Of a stretch of 64,000 nt of DNA, positions 11,738 through 24,156 are shown one piece after another. The notes under the pieces are model-generated. The model was not told where the DNA came from. It saw only the letters and a list, made by a program, of their open reading frames with translations, and made no database searches. The position numbers and the translations under genes were made by a program. Source of the stretch: Prunella strophiata (taxonomy: Eukaryota; Chordata; Aves; Passeriformes; Prunellidae); assembly GCA_036583965.1 (NCBI GenBank), contig JAZBQD010000034.1:2108001-2172000 (forward strand). Direction: 5' to 3'. Every line of letters starts with the position of its first letter. The stretch's first letter is position 1.

Positions 11738-14700
11738 CCGGCCCGGGACACAGCAGGCACTGAGGAACTGCGATTAAATCCCCGGGTCTCTCTTGCACGG
11801 CTTAGAAAACAGCTCCGGGGCTCCGGCAGGCTGCGGCTCCAACTGTCAGCCTCCAAGCAGAGGGGGTGGGCTGGGGGAGGGGAACTGAATCACAGCCCCA
11901 GCGCGGAGGTGGGAGGGGGGGTGGGGGAGAAGCAGATTTCCCCCCCTCGCTTCAGATCAGCGCCCAATTGGCCAAGAGCTCCATCCCCTCTCGGCCAGCA
12001 GTGGCTCCGGAGGTGCGGGAAGCAGGGGCCTGAGCCGGCAACAGCGGGGCTGCCACCCCCGGCCTCCCCTCTGCCAGCCTGACTCACTTGCTCCGACAGC
12101 TCGCTTTGCGTTCACAGGGAAACTGCACGTCCTGGCAGCCTGGAAGCAAGGTACAAGCCCTCCCTGTGTGCTCCCCCTCCACAATGGTGGCTTCACATCA
12201 TGCCCACAGACAAAGGGCAGCTGTCATGAACGCAGGCCAAGGGACTTTTCATGCCCGATGAAAAGGTGCTTGTTAGAGCCCCGAGGTGCCAGGGGCTCTT
12301 CTCTCACCCCTCTTGTCCCCCTCAGCTACTGCTTTCACTGCTGCCTGCACCCTATGATTGCCTCTATGAGTGAGGCATCACTGCCACCAGTACCACCACT
12401 GGCCAGGAGACCTTGCACTGGGAGGGAGACACTCACCCCTGCCAGCCCACCGTGGGAGTGGCTGGCTCAAGGTGCAAAAGCAAACACAGGTGAGCCATTC
12501 AGAGCCAAAATACAATTGCTCCCAATGCACACCTGACTGCAAGCCACTTCCTCAGCCTGGGGCAAGGAAAGGGGTCAGTCTTCACAGTACCCAAATCACT
12601 GCAAACACACAGAGCCAGACAATAAGGCCACTAGATCACCACAGGATCACAGCACCAGGTCAGGATGTCAGACTGGGAAGGAAGCCCAAGCCTCCCACCT
12701 GGCAGACACACACACTGACACTCTGTGGCAGGTACAGCTTTGCAGTCAGTCTCCTGAGGGCAAAAGCAGGGGTCTTAGCCTGCCCAGGGGGGAGCACAGC
12801 AATTTCCTGCTCTCCCTGTCACAGACAATATTGGCAAGCTGCAGACTCTTAGCTCAGTTCACATCACTGCAGAAGCCCTGTGCAGTCAGAGTCACATAAT
12901 GGCCTGGGTTGGAAGGGACCTTTCAGATCATCTCATTCTGACCTCCTGCCATGGGCAGGGACACCTTCCACTGTCCCACATTGCTCAGAGCTCAATCCAG
13001 CCCAGCCTTGAACACTTCCAGGGATGCGGCAGTCACAGTTTCTCTGGGCAACCTGTATCAGTGCCTCACCACCCTCACAGGGAGGAATTTTTATACCTGT
13101 TATCTAATCTAAACCTTCTGTCAGTTTAAAATCATTCTCTCTTGTCCTGTCATTACATGCTTTTGTAAGAAGTCCCTGTCTGTCTTCTGTCCTTGGTGCA
13201 CTGAAGGCCACCCTGACCCTCCCCTGGGTGCACACAGACCCTGGGGCTGGGGTCTGCAGGGATCCCCCAGACAGGGGACCCAGCACCTGCCTGGGATCCT
13301 GCCGGTCCCCACCACCTGAGCACCAGAGGGACCTGGGGAATAGGTGAGAGAGGCTGAGGGCAGCCACGCCCGGCACGGGGGATGGTGGCAGGGACAGCAT
13401 CCTTCTGCCGAGACCAGGGGCGGTGAAGGTGCTGCAGTCCAGGGTCCTCCCTCCCTCCTCCCTCCTCCTCCCGTCTGCAGCACCTCCGTGCCTATTCTAA
13501 GAGCCGTGAGGCGGGACCACCCTGCTGCCAGTCAGGGACAGACACCGGGAGGAACCTTATGAATGGTGAGAACACTGCCCGGGTCCCACCTACTGCCGGC
13601 TGCGGAGAAGGGGGGGAAGGCGTCCTTAAAGAGACAATGCAGAAAAGCACTGGACAAGGGATTCCCCAGCACACAGAGACCAATTCCCTCTTGTACATAC
13701 TCACTCCCCTAGGGCTCCTGACGGTGCCACCAGCAGGAAGGCTGTCACAGTAACCTCGGCTCTGGAATGTGCCCTATCCCCTTCCCAGGCTGAGCCCCAT
13801 GACAGCTACAGCTGCGTGACACTACAGAGCTTTCCACTGGCAATACAGGGTGCTACACCCCTGGAAATGCATCTGGTGCTGCTGCAGTGCCTCAGCAGAA
13901 GCCCCCTGTGCAAAGCCCACATAGCTTGGGAGAAACCACTCAGTGCCCTGAGATGGCTCAGGCACCAAGGACCTGGTAGCAAGGGCTTTACAAAGGGGAT
14001 CCTGCTGCTGTTTGGGCCTTTCAAAGCTTGGGATGGGGACAGTGGGACAAGGCAGGAAGGGTATGGGGTGTCTAGGAGGGAGAAGGAGGTATTCCTTATT
14101 CCACAGGGTCAGAGCTCACTCTGTGGAAAGGCACCACGCCAGACAACCCAGGGATCACTGGAGATCCTGCAGGGCAGGAATCCCTCAGTAGCAGGACCCA
14201 TCACCTGCTAGAGACAGGGCCAGCACCCTTCCCCCTGCATCACTTTTGGGGGCTGGCTGTGCCCTGCAGAGCAAGGAAGTGTAAAGCCTTTGCAGGCTTG
14301 ACACAGTCCTTTATCACCACAAAGACTGAAAATCCAGGGCCCAGAGCCAGCCCACCTGATTCCTCACTGCCAGTGCCTTTCCAGTGCAGTACAAGGGAGT
14401 AGGAGGGAGTCATGGCTAGGGGCTCACGCTTGCTGCCCTCCTTCCACCCCAACTCTCAAACCATTTATTGCCCTCATCCCCAAAGGCATCTTGTCAGGAC
14501 ATTCTGGTGGAGGGGACTTCCTTGTCCCCAGCCATAGCACAGCCCACACAATGCAGAGGAACACTTGCTCCTGGCAGCTGCTGCAGCCATTCTCACCTGC
14601 CACAAATCAGAAGTGCTGAGTCTGAGCAGTGACGCAAGCAGGGGAAAAAATAAAAAGGCATAAAATAATTCTGAGAGGTTTCTGCCTCCGTCTGTGATTT

Positions 14701-15825
14701 GGCCACACTGAGCAGGCAGCACACGCAGCCTCAGACCCAAGAACAGCTTCCGCTGCACCTCACTTCCTTCTGCTCTGAGGAACCAGTCACTCCTACCCAC
14801 TGCCTCCCAGCAAGGACAAATCACCAGCAACAATGACCTTGGAAATCCACCAGATCCACACTCCCCCTCCACTGGACCCACTACCTGGCCTCACCTCTGA
14901 AGACTGAAGCATTCCTTTAATTGAAAGCTTTCAAATTAAGCAGCACAATTCTCATCGGGGGAGAAGCACAGAAGCTGCTGCCATGCGCAAATGCCTTCCA
15001 GACTGCAGTCAGGGACATCAGACATCACCCAGAGACAGCATATTACGAGTTATGCAGAGCTTGTAATAGGGTTTTTGAACAGCATCTGAGTGGAGGACTC
15101 ACCACCCTGCTCAGAGCCAAAGTCCAGCTCAGCATAACCCTGCAAGCAACCGGGGCAGTCTGCAATCCCACCCCCTCCCCCAAAGTGAACATCAGCACAG
15201 AACTTCCATGGAAATAAAACCAGAACCATTCAGAAGTCAAACATGAGGAACGGCACAGATGGAAGGGACTGCTCTGTGACCACAATCTGTCAGAGGAGCC
15301 AGCATCATCCTTCAGCTTTGCGTGCTGCACTGTGAGAGGCGACACACCGATCCCCAGCTCCCAGCCCCATCTGCACCCCCAGCTCTCCAGCCCCCACTGA
15401 GTCACGACGCACAGATTACGTTCCCCCCCAGTGCAAGTGCTCCCCTTGGCTCTCCTTTTGCAAAGGGAAGGAAATACATTAACAACAAACTTTGTGCCAA
15501 GGATTAACAAGTGGTTTCAAGCTGACCTCAGCCTCCACCGGTTACTCATGCAAGGCGCACCCAAAACCGCGTCCAAAAGACGTATGATTGCCAACATGAG
15601 GAAACTGACTCACTTGATCCTGCTCATCACAGTCCAAAAGTCATCAGTCCTCAGGATGGCTCATTTGACTCCAAAGAACACCTGTTCAGCTGTAGCTGAA
15701 CTCTTTAAGGGATGTGGCGCGACTGGATGTTCCTCCCAACCCCAACACGCAACCACACGCGTACGGCACAAACGAACTGTGGCTCTGCCCAGCGCTGGGA
15801 CACACCAAGGAAGGAGCTACATTAC
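11738..15825. other. Spacer between the GC5-like and GC3 exons; no GC4 exon found
   Basis: A 4.1 kb interval. The first few hundred bases are a GC-rich promoter region with a minus-strand CCAAT (11967-11971) about 240 bp before the GC5-like ATG. Mammalian clusters carry GC4 here, but I find no EC motif (NDNAP, LDRE) or cadherin tail on either strand. A CR1 fragment is annotated separately. The rest is ordinary spacer with short, unconvincing ORFs. Confidence 0.6.
12888..13200 (-). mobile_element. CR1 LINE 3' fragment
   Basis: The plus strand reads GGCCTGGGTTGGAAGGGACC near the left end, then GCCATGGGCAGGGACACCTT, CCTTGAACACTTCCAGGGAT, CTCTGGGCAACCTG and CAGTGCCTCACCACCCTCACAG. This is the familiar reverse complement of the avian CR1 3' region, so the element lies on the minus strand with its 3' end near 12888. 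It is truncated and moderately diverged. The right boundary is approximate. Confidence 0.9.
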
Positions 15826-18264
15826 CTCAGCAGGTGTGGGGAGCCGGCTGGCAGTGCCCACGATCTGGTGGTACAGCCCTGGCTCACCATTCCTTATGGT
15901 GCCCTGGCGGCTCCCCAAGGGGCTGGAAGTGAAGGGCTTTTTACACAGGAGATCACTCTGGCGAGAGTCTGTGGTGAGATAGACCTGGTGGTAGAAGCTG
16001 GGCGGCGTGAAGCCGCCCCTCACGGCATCAATGTGGTTGAAGGGCCCTGGTGTCCTGTACGTGGTACTCCTGGAACTGTTGTACAGCTCCCTGGACTGCC
16101 TCCACTTGTAGCACTTGAAGATGCCCACGGACAACATGGTGATGAAGAAGGCTGCTGACACCAAAATCACAGCCAGGATAAGATAGAAAGTCACATGTCT
16201 CCTGGGATCATTGGCAGGTGCCACATCAGTGAGGTCAGTGAGCACCTCCTTGACCATCTCGGCCACAGAGATGGAGATGGTGGCACTGGTGGACAGCACA
16301 GGCTCCCCATGGTCTTTCAGCAGGATGACTAAGGTGTGCTCGGGAGCATCATCCTCACGGAGCTGGCGGGCCGTGAAGATTTCCCCATTGTGCAGCCCAA
16401 CTGAGAAAAGGCTGGGGTCAGTGGCCTGCAACAGGGTGTAGGAGATCCAGGCATTGTACCCTGCATCCGCATCCACCGCCACCACCTTGGTGACCATGTG
16501 CCCAGCAGGAGTGCCTGGTGCCACCACATCGGTGTAGGTGGTGGTGGTGGTGTTGGGGTGAGGGTACAGCACCGTTGGGGCATTGTCATTGAGGTCAGTG
16601 ACAAACACACTGACTGAGACATTAGTGGCCAGAGGCGGAAAGCCGCCGTCCTGGACCTGCACCATCATGTTGAACTCCACCTGGTCCTCATGGTCCAGGG
16701 AGGTGAGCAGGTAGAGGGTGCCATTCTCCCGGTTGATGGAGAAGAGGTGGCCAAACGTGCTGTCACCCTGCAGAAGGGTGTAGGAGAGCTGGGCATTGCG
16801 CCCAAGGTCCGGATCCGTGGCGCTCACGTTGAGGATGGGGATGCCAGGCACGTTGTTCTCTGGAACATAGACATCGTAGGAGTCCTGGGACGACCTGGGA
16901 GCGTTGTCATTGACATCTGACACCTGCACCAGGATGTGTTTTACTGCAGACAAGGGTGGTGAGCCCGAGTCCTTGGCTGTGATAGTGATGTTATACTCTG
17001 CTGCCTTTTCCCGGTCCAGAGCTCCTTCTGTTTTTAGTGTGTAGTAATTTTTGAGGGAGGAGCTGAGCATGAACGGGATCCCAGGGGAAATAAAACAATT
17101 CACCAGGCCGTTGTCATGGGAGTCCAAGTCTGTTACACTCAGGCAGAGCTACGACCTGTCCCTGGGGCTGCATCTTCAGGCACAGGACTGTACACTGAAG
17201 TCACTGTCACCTCTGGAGCATTGTCATTCACATCCACGACTTCCACGAGCACTTTGCAATGAGCCACACCAGGAACGGCTCCCTTGTCTTTAGCCTGTAA
17301 GTAAATCTCATACAACTTTGTTTCCTCATAGTCCAGCTGTCCCTTGACCCTCAACTCCCCTGTGGCTGAGTCCAGAGCAAAGAGTTCTCGTACCTTGGCG
17401 GGGGTGTGGCTGCTGAAGGAGTAGACGATGTCACCATTGGGCCCATCATCCAGGTCGTATGCACTGATCCTGGCGACCAGGGTACCGCTGGGCGTGTTCT
17501 CCCTCACACGCGCCTTATAGGTGGACTGGTTGAAGACCGGGGCATTGTCGTTGGCATCTACAACATCAATGTGGATCTGCACATGGGCGGACCGTGGCTG
17601 GGCTGCCTCCATCCAGCGCAGTCAAGACCAAATTCAGCTCCCTTTGCTCCTCCCTGTCCAGCTCCTTCTCTAACACCAGCTCCGCGTACTTGCTGCCATC
17701 CACCCTCGTCTGCACGTCGAGCGCAAAGTTCGGGTTGGCGCTGAGCTGGTAGGTCTGCAAAGAGTTAATTCCCACATCGGGATCTTGCGCGCTCTCTAGC
17801 GGGAAGCGCGCTCCGGCAGCCACCGACTCACTGATTTCCAGCCTCGCCTGGCTGCTGGGAAAAACCGGGTCGTTGTCATTGATGTCCTGGATCTCTACGG
17901 TGCCGCTGTACAGCTCGAGCGGGTTTTCCACCACGATCTCAAAGCTGAGGGAACAGGGAGAGAGCGCGCCGCAAAGCTCCTCCCGGTCTATCCTCTCGTT
18001 CACCAGCAGCGCCCCGCTCGTCAGATCCACCCCGAAGTACTTCTTGTTGCCGCCGGACACCACCCGCAATCGGCGCACCGGCAGCCGCCCGAGGTCCAGC
18101 GCTAGGTCGGCTACCACGTTCCCCACCGCGGAGCCTCTCCGCGCCTCCTCGGGGATCGCATAGCGAATCGCGGCGGAAACCCAGTCGGAAACGCCGAACA
18201 AAAGCAAGAGGCTCAGTACCTGCCCCGTCGTCACCCCGCGGCTCCTCACAGCAACGCCGTTCAT
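15826..18264 (-). CDS. PCDHGC3: PCDHGC3 variable exon with three single-base insertions
   Basis: Starts MNGVAVRSRGVTTGQVLSLL (18264), with signal cleavage near DWVSA-AIRYAIPEEA. Six EC repeats precede a helix (TFYLILAVILVSAAFFITML) and the tail YKWRQSRELY, YRTPGPFNHIDAVRGG, YHQVYLTTDSRQSD and SPLGSRQ, which matches the PCDHGC3 tail closely. It ends CCTGCTGAG before donor GTAATG, phase 0. Frame breaks lie near 17595 (extra A between GSPA and RSAHVQIH) and at two adjacent sites near 17154 and 17142 (inside GTVVALLSVTDLDS). The 2439 bp length equals 812 codons plus three bases, exactly three insertions. GC3 is reported to have adhesive and signalling roles distinct from other gamma isoforms. A CSE-like block adjoins a CCAAT box about 235 bp upstream. 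Confidence 0.92.
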
Positions 18265-21200
18265 CGCACAGGACGGCCGCGCTCTCCGCTTCGCCCCCCG
18301 CCCCGGCTAGAAACTCTCAGCTCGCCCCGTCATGCCGCTGCCCAGCGGCCCCGGGAAGCGGCGGCGGCGGCGGGGAGCCGGGCATTGCTCGGCGGGCTCG
18401 GCGGTGACTCACTCGCAGAGTCGCTCTGAGACCGTCTGCGCCTCATCCCGGCTCCGAGCGGGGCCGGGCCGCCAGTTCCCCCCCGCTCCATCATTGGCCG
18501 ACAGCGGCACACAGAGTCCCGTCCAATAACTGCACAGAGCGCAGGGCGCCGAGCCCCGCCGCCGCCGAGCCCCGCCGGAGGGAGCGCGGCGACCTCGGCC
18601 CGAGGACAGCGGGGCTCGAGCGGGCAGAGCCTGAAGGGAGAGCACAGCCCTGCGAGAAAACCCCCATAAGAACAGCGGGGCGGGGGGAGCGCTGGCGGAG
18701 GCAGGGTAGATCGGGCACAGGGACTGTTTGTGTGGGCAAGAAGCTGTAAAAGTTGGCAGAGTGACGCCAAAAGGGGCGATACGGAGACGTGGGGTGTTTG
18801 GGGTGTGTGCGTCCCGGGAACACCTCGCTGGAATGAGGCAGCGGGAGTGAGAAAGGGAGGGAGGATGAGTGGGGAGAGTCCTCCCGGGTAGGGTGCCAGG
18901 GAGAGCCAGCACCGGCGCGACGCGCCAGCTCCCTGTGCTTCTCAGGACCTTCAGGATGCCGGTCCTCCCACCCAAAGCTTGGCCAGCCCCTTCCGGGGAG
19001 GAAGCCCCTTTGAAGACGTCGGGACGTCGCTGCTCAGCTGTGCCACCAAAGCAGCGTGGCAGGCAAAGTGACATTGATTTCGTGCTGCCCTGTTAATGAG
19101 GCAGTTCCTCCGGCCGCAACACAGAGTCTCGCCGCGGGGCGGCTCCCGCCGCTGGATTTTCAGGACCATCACCCCTCCTGCGGGATCCTCACTACCACCA
19201 CTATCCCAGCAGGCGTCTTCCCTGACAAACCGCAGAAATCTCGGTTTAATACGCCCTCCTACTCTCGCCATCTCCCGGGTTGCTCCCCGGTACTTTTCTC
19301 CACCAGCCAGACTCGGGGAAATCACGTTCTGCGACCCGCGGTGCAGGTTCACCGGGGTGAGAACAGATCCCGTTCCCGCGCAGCAACAGCCTGGCAGGTC
19401 ACAGCACCGGCAGTGCCTGGTCGAAAACCTGCCTTTGGCTTGTTGTTGCTGTCATCAACAACTCGTGCCTCGTCGGCTTTTCCGAGTTTTCCGAATTTTT
19501 ACGCACACATAAGGATAAAATTACCGAAATTCCGGCATTCGTCGTCTGTCACCCGCAGAACCGCTCGGCTCTCACGGGGTAACGAAAAGGCGACGAGGAT
19601 GCTTAATAAGGGAGCGTCAGGCACCCTGTGAAAACCCAGCTGTGACACAGCGCCCAGGTGACATCCCACAACCGACACTGACAAGGAAAGCAAAAACCGG
19701 ACTGGAAATCAGCGCCCTCGCGTTCATTCACTTTCGGAGGCTCCCAAAGCCTTGTAGAACCGGCTTGGAAACTTGCGGCGGGTTATTTGTTACCCCGCTA
19801 ATTGCGGGGGCTGAGCTCGCAGGGGCTGCAAGCCACCCGCACCAGCGCTGGACAGCGACATTCGCCAGAGCGATCTCGACTCTATCTGCGTGTCCTCGCC
19901 CCGCACAATCCTAAAAGCTGCCGTGAGCACATGGGATCCACCCAGAGACGCAGCAGTTCTGCGCTTACTTGAAGAGTCAGCAATATCGAAAGAGTCGGCG
20001 CAATCTGTCCTGTCTACATGCTCAGCTATTTCCTTTTCTCCTGATTAATCGTTGCCAAAAGATAAACTTTATCAGCGCTATTTATCATTCTTATCACCTG
20101 TCCACAGAATGTGATGAAAGTTCACATAGCATTCACATGTGATAGGGTTTCACACAAATAAAATCCAATATGAGTCATCTAACGTTCCCAAAGCACTTCT
20201 CATAGAAAACCAAATCCCACTTTTCTTTCTTTCTTACATATAATCTAAACCCCAGAAAATCCACAGCTCTTTTCAACCCAAATCTTAAAATAGTCTTCAG
20301 CGACTTATTTCTCTGAAATAAACTCTGAATCCTTTTTACAACCACTGTAAGCTCTAAATCCTTTTTCCAGTCACTGCCCACTTCAGTTTTTTCCTACACG
20401 CGATTTCTCAACGTGGGAACCACAGTTCTCAAGTAATTTCCCTCCCTACATATGAGTGCACACACCACCCGCACCAGAGCACCTTCTCCGTTTAATCCCA
20501 GCAGTAGTGGGATGGCCAAGCAGCGGAGAGATGACTAGAAAAGAGATTTTAGGAAAGGCATGAAAGACAGAACAGTTCCATCTACCGTGTTTCGATCAAT
20601 CTGGAGACATTACATCTCCTCCACCTTGAAGGGAAGCCTGAATATTGCAGACGACGCTTCAGAGCGCCTGAAAGCGCCGTTTTGAGGGAGAGGAGTGGAA
20701 AAGTAAAATAACTAAGGGGGAAGACGCCTTCCCCTGCACCAGGAATTCCTCCGGGGACGGGTTCAAGCCAAATCCCAGCCTGAGCCGCTCACTTCGGCAT
20801 TTTCCCCGACCCCACTAAGGCTCCAGAGAAGCCGATAGCAGCAGGGAACAAAAAGCTCCTGCTCGATGCCAGGCTTGGAGCTACACTGAAGCACCAGTTC
20901 CAACTCTACAGAAGAAGGGAAATAAGCTGAGTTACGGGTGTACACAATACCTTCAGTCAAAGGGGTTCTGCGCTAAAGAACCGAGCTTGCCGAAAAGGAG
21001 AGAACTGAGTAAACACTCCGGGGTAGATCACACATCATTATCACATAATAGTGCTGAAATGTGGCCAAGATAATTAGTGGTCACTAGATCAAGGCGAAAG
21101 GGTTGTCTCAGCTTCAGGCTCCACAACACTTTTGCTCCTGCTTCACCCCAGTCCACCTCACCACTCCAGTTCGGTGAAACCCGCAGTTGTCCGTCCTTCT

Positions 21201-21461
21201 CCAGGACAGACAGAAATACTGACAACATTTACGTCACTGCTCGGGGAAAATCAGCAATTTGCGGGTAAGACTTGGCAGGTCAAAAGGATGAATCAAGACC
21301 TGAAGTACAGAACCACTCACTCACATCCCCACGCCCCTGAGCTGTTGAGCAGTGCGCCGGCACGTTCAGATCCGCCGGTTCCCCACTGATCACCCACACA
21401 GAACAGAGGAAAAAAAGATTCACAAAAACTCACAGAGAAGGACCGTAGGACAGAAGCTCAC
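18265..21461. other. Spacer between the GC3 and GB1 exons
   Basis: The part next to GC3 (to about 19 kb) is GC-rich and includes its promoter. The remainder falls to ordinary composition. No EC coding sequence, CR1 or RNA gene was recognised. ORFs near 18.4-19.6 kb are products of the GC-rich composition and match nothing I know. Confidence 0.6.
18496..18516 (-). promoter_or_regulatory. CSE/CTCF-like block upstream of PCDHGC3
   Basis: The minus strand reads TGTGCCGCTGTCGGCC followed by AATG, about 235 bp before the GC3 ATG. The core GCCGCTGTYGRCC is shared with GA and GB upstream regions in this window. An overlapping CCAAT box (18493-18497) sits on its downstream side. In mammals GC3 is the one gamma C-type isoform with a CSE; CTCF binding here is inference. 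Confidence 0.7.
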
Positions 21462-23906
21462 CTGTGCCGAGCTGCCGGGGCTAGGAGGGTCCTTCCCAGA
21501 AGGAGTGCCTGAGCCGGGATCAGCGGACAGGAGATCGGCAGACAAGGCTGCCGCCCCTGGTCGCAGGAACGTGAAGTCCTTCTGCCCCGACTCGGAGGCT
21601 AAACACACCTCGTAGGAATAGGGCAAGGGCAGCGTGCTGCTGCAGTAGTTGTAAGGTGCTTTTGAACCCAAGGTGGAATACAGTTCCTTATCAGAAGTTA
21701 TAAAAATGGGAGGGCTCCTCGACTGTCGATATTTAAAGAAAAAAACAAAAATGATCCGTGGAAACGAATAATAAGGACACGACGGAGAGCGACACAACAA
21801 GAATGAGGTTCAGATTAGACGTCAGGTGGGACACAGCGTCTCTATCGCTCAGCTCCGGCAGCGCCTCCTGCAAGCTCTCGGCCAGCACCACGTGCAGCGT
21901 GGCCGTGGCCGACAGCGCCGGCTGCCCGTGGTCCTTCACCACGGCCACCACGCGCTGCTTGGCCGCGTCCCGCTCGGACACGGCGCGCGCCGTGCGCACC
22001 TCGCCGCTGTGCAGCCCCACGCGGAACAGCGCCGGCTCCGACGCCTGCACCAGCTCGTACGACAGCCACGCGTTGCGCCCCGCGTCCGCGTCCACCGCCA
22101 CCACCTTGGCCACCAGGTACCCGGCCTCGGCCGAGCGCGGAACCACCTCGAAAGGAGGCGACGCCCCTCCCGCGGCCTCTCCCGCCGCCGCCGCCGCCGG
22201 CCACAGCACCCTGGGCGCGTTGTCGTTGCGGTCCAGCACGAAGACGCGCACCGTGGCCGTGGAGCTGCGCGCCGGCGAGCCGCCGTCCTGCGCCCGCACC
22301 GCCACCGTGAACTCGCGGCACTGCTCGTAGTCCAAGGAGCGCTGCGCGTACAGCGCGCCGCTCCGCGCCTCCACCGACACGAGCGGCGCCGCGCCCGCCG
22401 CGCCCGCGCTGCCGCCCGCCAGCCAGTAGCTCACGCGCCCGTTGGCGCCCGCGTCCGCGTCCCGCGCCTGCACGCGCAGCACCAGCGCGCCCGCCGCGTT
22501 GTTCTCCGCCACGTACGCGCTGTACGCCGCCTCCTCGAACACCGGCGCGTTGTCGTTCACGTCCGACACCTCCAGCACCAGCTCCGTGCTGCTTGAAAGT
22601 GCCGGCCTGCCCCGGTCCCGGGCCACCACCGACACGCGGTGCTCGGACGCCTGCTCGCGGTCCAGCGCGCTCGCCGTCACCACCTTGTACGAGCCGCCCG
22701 ATGCAGCCACGATCGAGAGCGGCGCCTCTCCCGACAGCTCGCACGACACCTGACCGTTCTCACCGGAGTCAGGGTCGTTCACGTTACAGGAGAGCTACCA
22801 CCGTCCCTACTGGCGCGTCCTCGGGCAGCGGGTTCGACACCGATAGAACTGTGATCTCAGGCGGGTTGTCATTTACGTCCTGCACTTCCACCTCCACCTT
22901 GCAGTGCGCCACCAAACCGCCACCATCCCTCGCCTCCACAAGGAGCGTGTAGCCACGCGTGTCCTCGAAGTCCAGAGCCTCCTGCAGCGTGATCGTCCCG
23001 CTCTCGGCATCCACGGTAAACTTTGGAGCATCTTAGCCGGCATTTTCCCGAAGCCGTAGGTGATGTGGGCGTTGGTGCCGGCGTCGGCATCAGAGGCAGA
23101 GACGTTCAGTACCGTTGAACCGGAGGCGTGTCCTCACGCAGGCTGACGCGGTACCGCTCCTGCGCGAACACGGGTGGGTTGTCATTGGCGTCGGTGACGT
23201 TGATCCAGAGCTGGGCGGTGCCAGTCCGGGGCGGGTCTCCGCCATCTAGCGCAGTCAGCAGCAGACGCAGGCTCGGCTCGCTCTCCCGATCCAGCGCGCG
23301 GCGCAGCACCAGCTCCGCGAACTTGCTGCCGTCCTGGCTCTCTTTCACCTCCACAGCGAAGAACCCGTTGGCCTCCAGCTCGTAGCCCTGCAGCGAGTTA
23401 CTGCCCACGTCCGCGTCCTCGGCTATACCAACTGCAAGTCGGGCACCAGGAGGTGTAGATTCAATGATTTCGAAGTGGATGTTATCCTTAAGAAAACGCG
23501 GCGCGTTGTCATTCACGTCCTCGATGTCCACCTGGGTGTGGAAGACATTGAACGGGTTCTGCACCAGCGCCTCGAAGCTGACGGAGCAGGTCGCCGACTC
23601 GCCGCACATCTCCTCCCGGTCCAGCCTCTCATTCACGTACAGGTTCCCGTTCTCCTCATTCACTGTGAAGTATTTCAGCTGCTTCTTGCCGGCAGACGCC
23701 ACCTGCAGCTTGCGCGCCGGCAGCTCGTCCGCGCTGAGCCCCAGGTCCCGCGCCAGCGGCCCCACGAGCGAGCCTCTGGCCAGCTCCTCGGGGATGGCGT
23801 AGCGGACCCGCTCGGCCGCCGCCCGGCACCACACGCACAGCAGCACCGCGGCCAGCAGCGCTCGCCCGCCGCCCGGCCCGCGCCTCTGCCGCCGCCTCAC
23901 CGCCAT
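21462..23906 (-). CDS. Gamma-B-like variable exon GB1 with four single-base indels
   Basis: Starts [19 protein letters not shown], a signal peptide ending [20 protein letters not shown], a gamma-B type EC1. EC1-EC6 continue with gamma-B character, ending [12 protein letters not shown]. The helix ([18 protein letters not shown]) and the tail ([47 protein letters not shown]) differ from the other gamma-B tail here. It ends GGCAGCTCGGCACAG before donor GTGAGC, phase 0. Frame breaks: one base lost near 23120 and one near 23022, one gained near 22785 and one near 21755. They cancel, so the total (2445 bp) stays divisible by three. Comparison with GB2b supports the 23120 loss directly. Four indels in an otherwise well-conserved exon point to sequence error rather than an old pseudogene, though a young pseudogene is possible. 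Confidence 0.8.
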
Positions 23907-24135
23907 TCTCTGCCCACAGCGCTCGCCGCGCTCCTGCCTCCTGCCGCTGCCCTGCCTCCCTTCCAGCCGCTCTCGCCGCACAGCGCACGGGCCGCGAAAG
24001 GCAGCCGAGGTCGGCGCTCGCCGCCTCTGCGCCGCTGCTGTCGGTGCCGCTGCCGCTGCGGCCGGCGCCGGGCGAGCGAGCAGCCTGCGGGGGCAGGACG
24101 CTGCGGCGGCGGCGGCTCCAGCGCCGCTCGGCGGC

Positions 24136-24156
24136 GGCCAACAGCGGCACCCGGAG
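24136..24156 (-). promoter_or_regulatory. CSE/CTCF-like block upstream of GB1
   Basis: The minus strand reads CTCCGGGTGCCGCTGTTGGC, 230 bp before the GB1 ATG. It is identical to the block upstream of GB2b and shares the GCCGCTGTYGRCC core with the GA and GC3 blocks. It resembles the GCGCC...CTG..TGGCC layout of a CTCF site. Position and conservation are seen; CTCF binding is inferred. Confidence 0.75.

Noticed and set aside
11738..15825. A hidden GC4 exon
   Set aside because: I looked for NDNAP, LDRE and tail motifs on both strands in this interval and found none.
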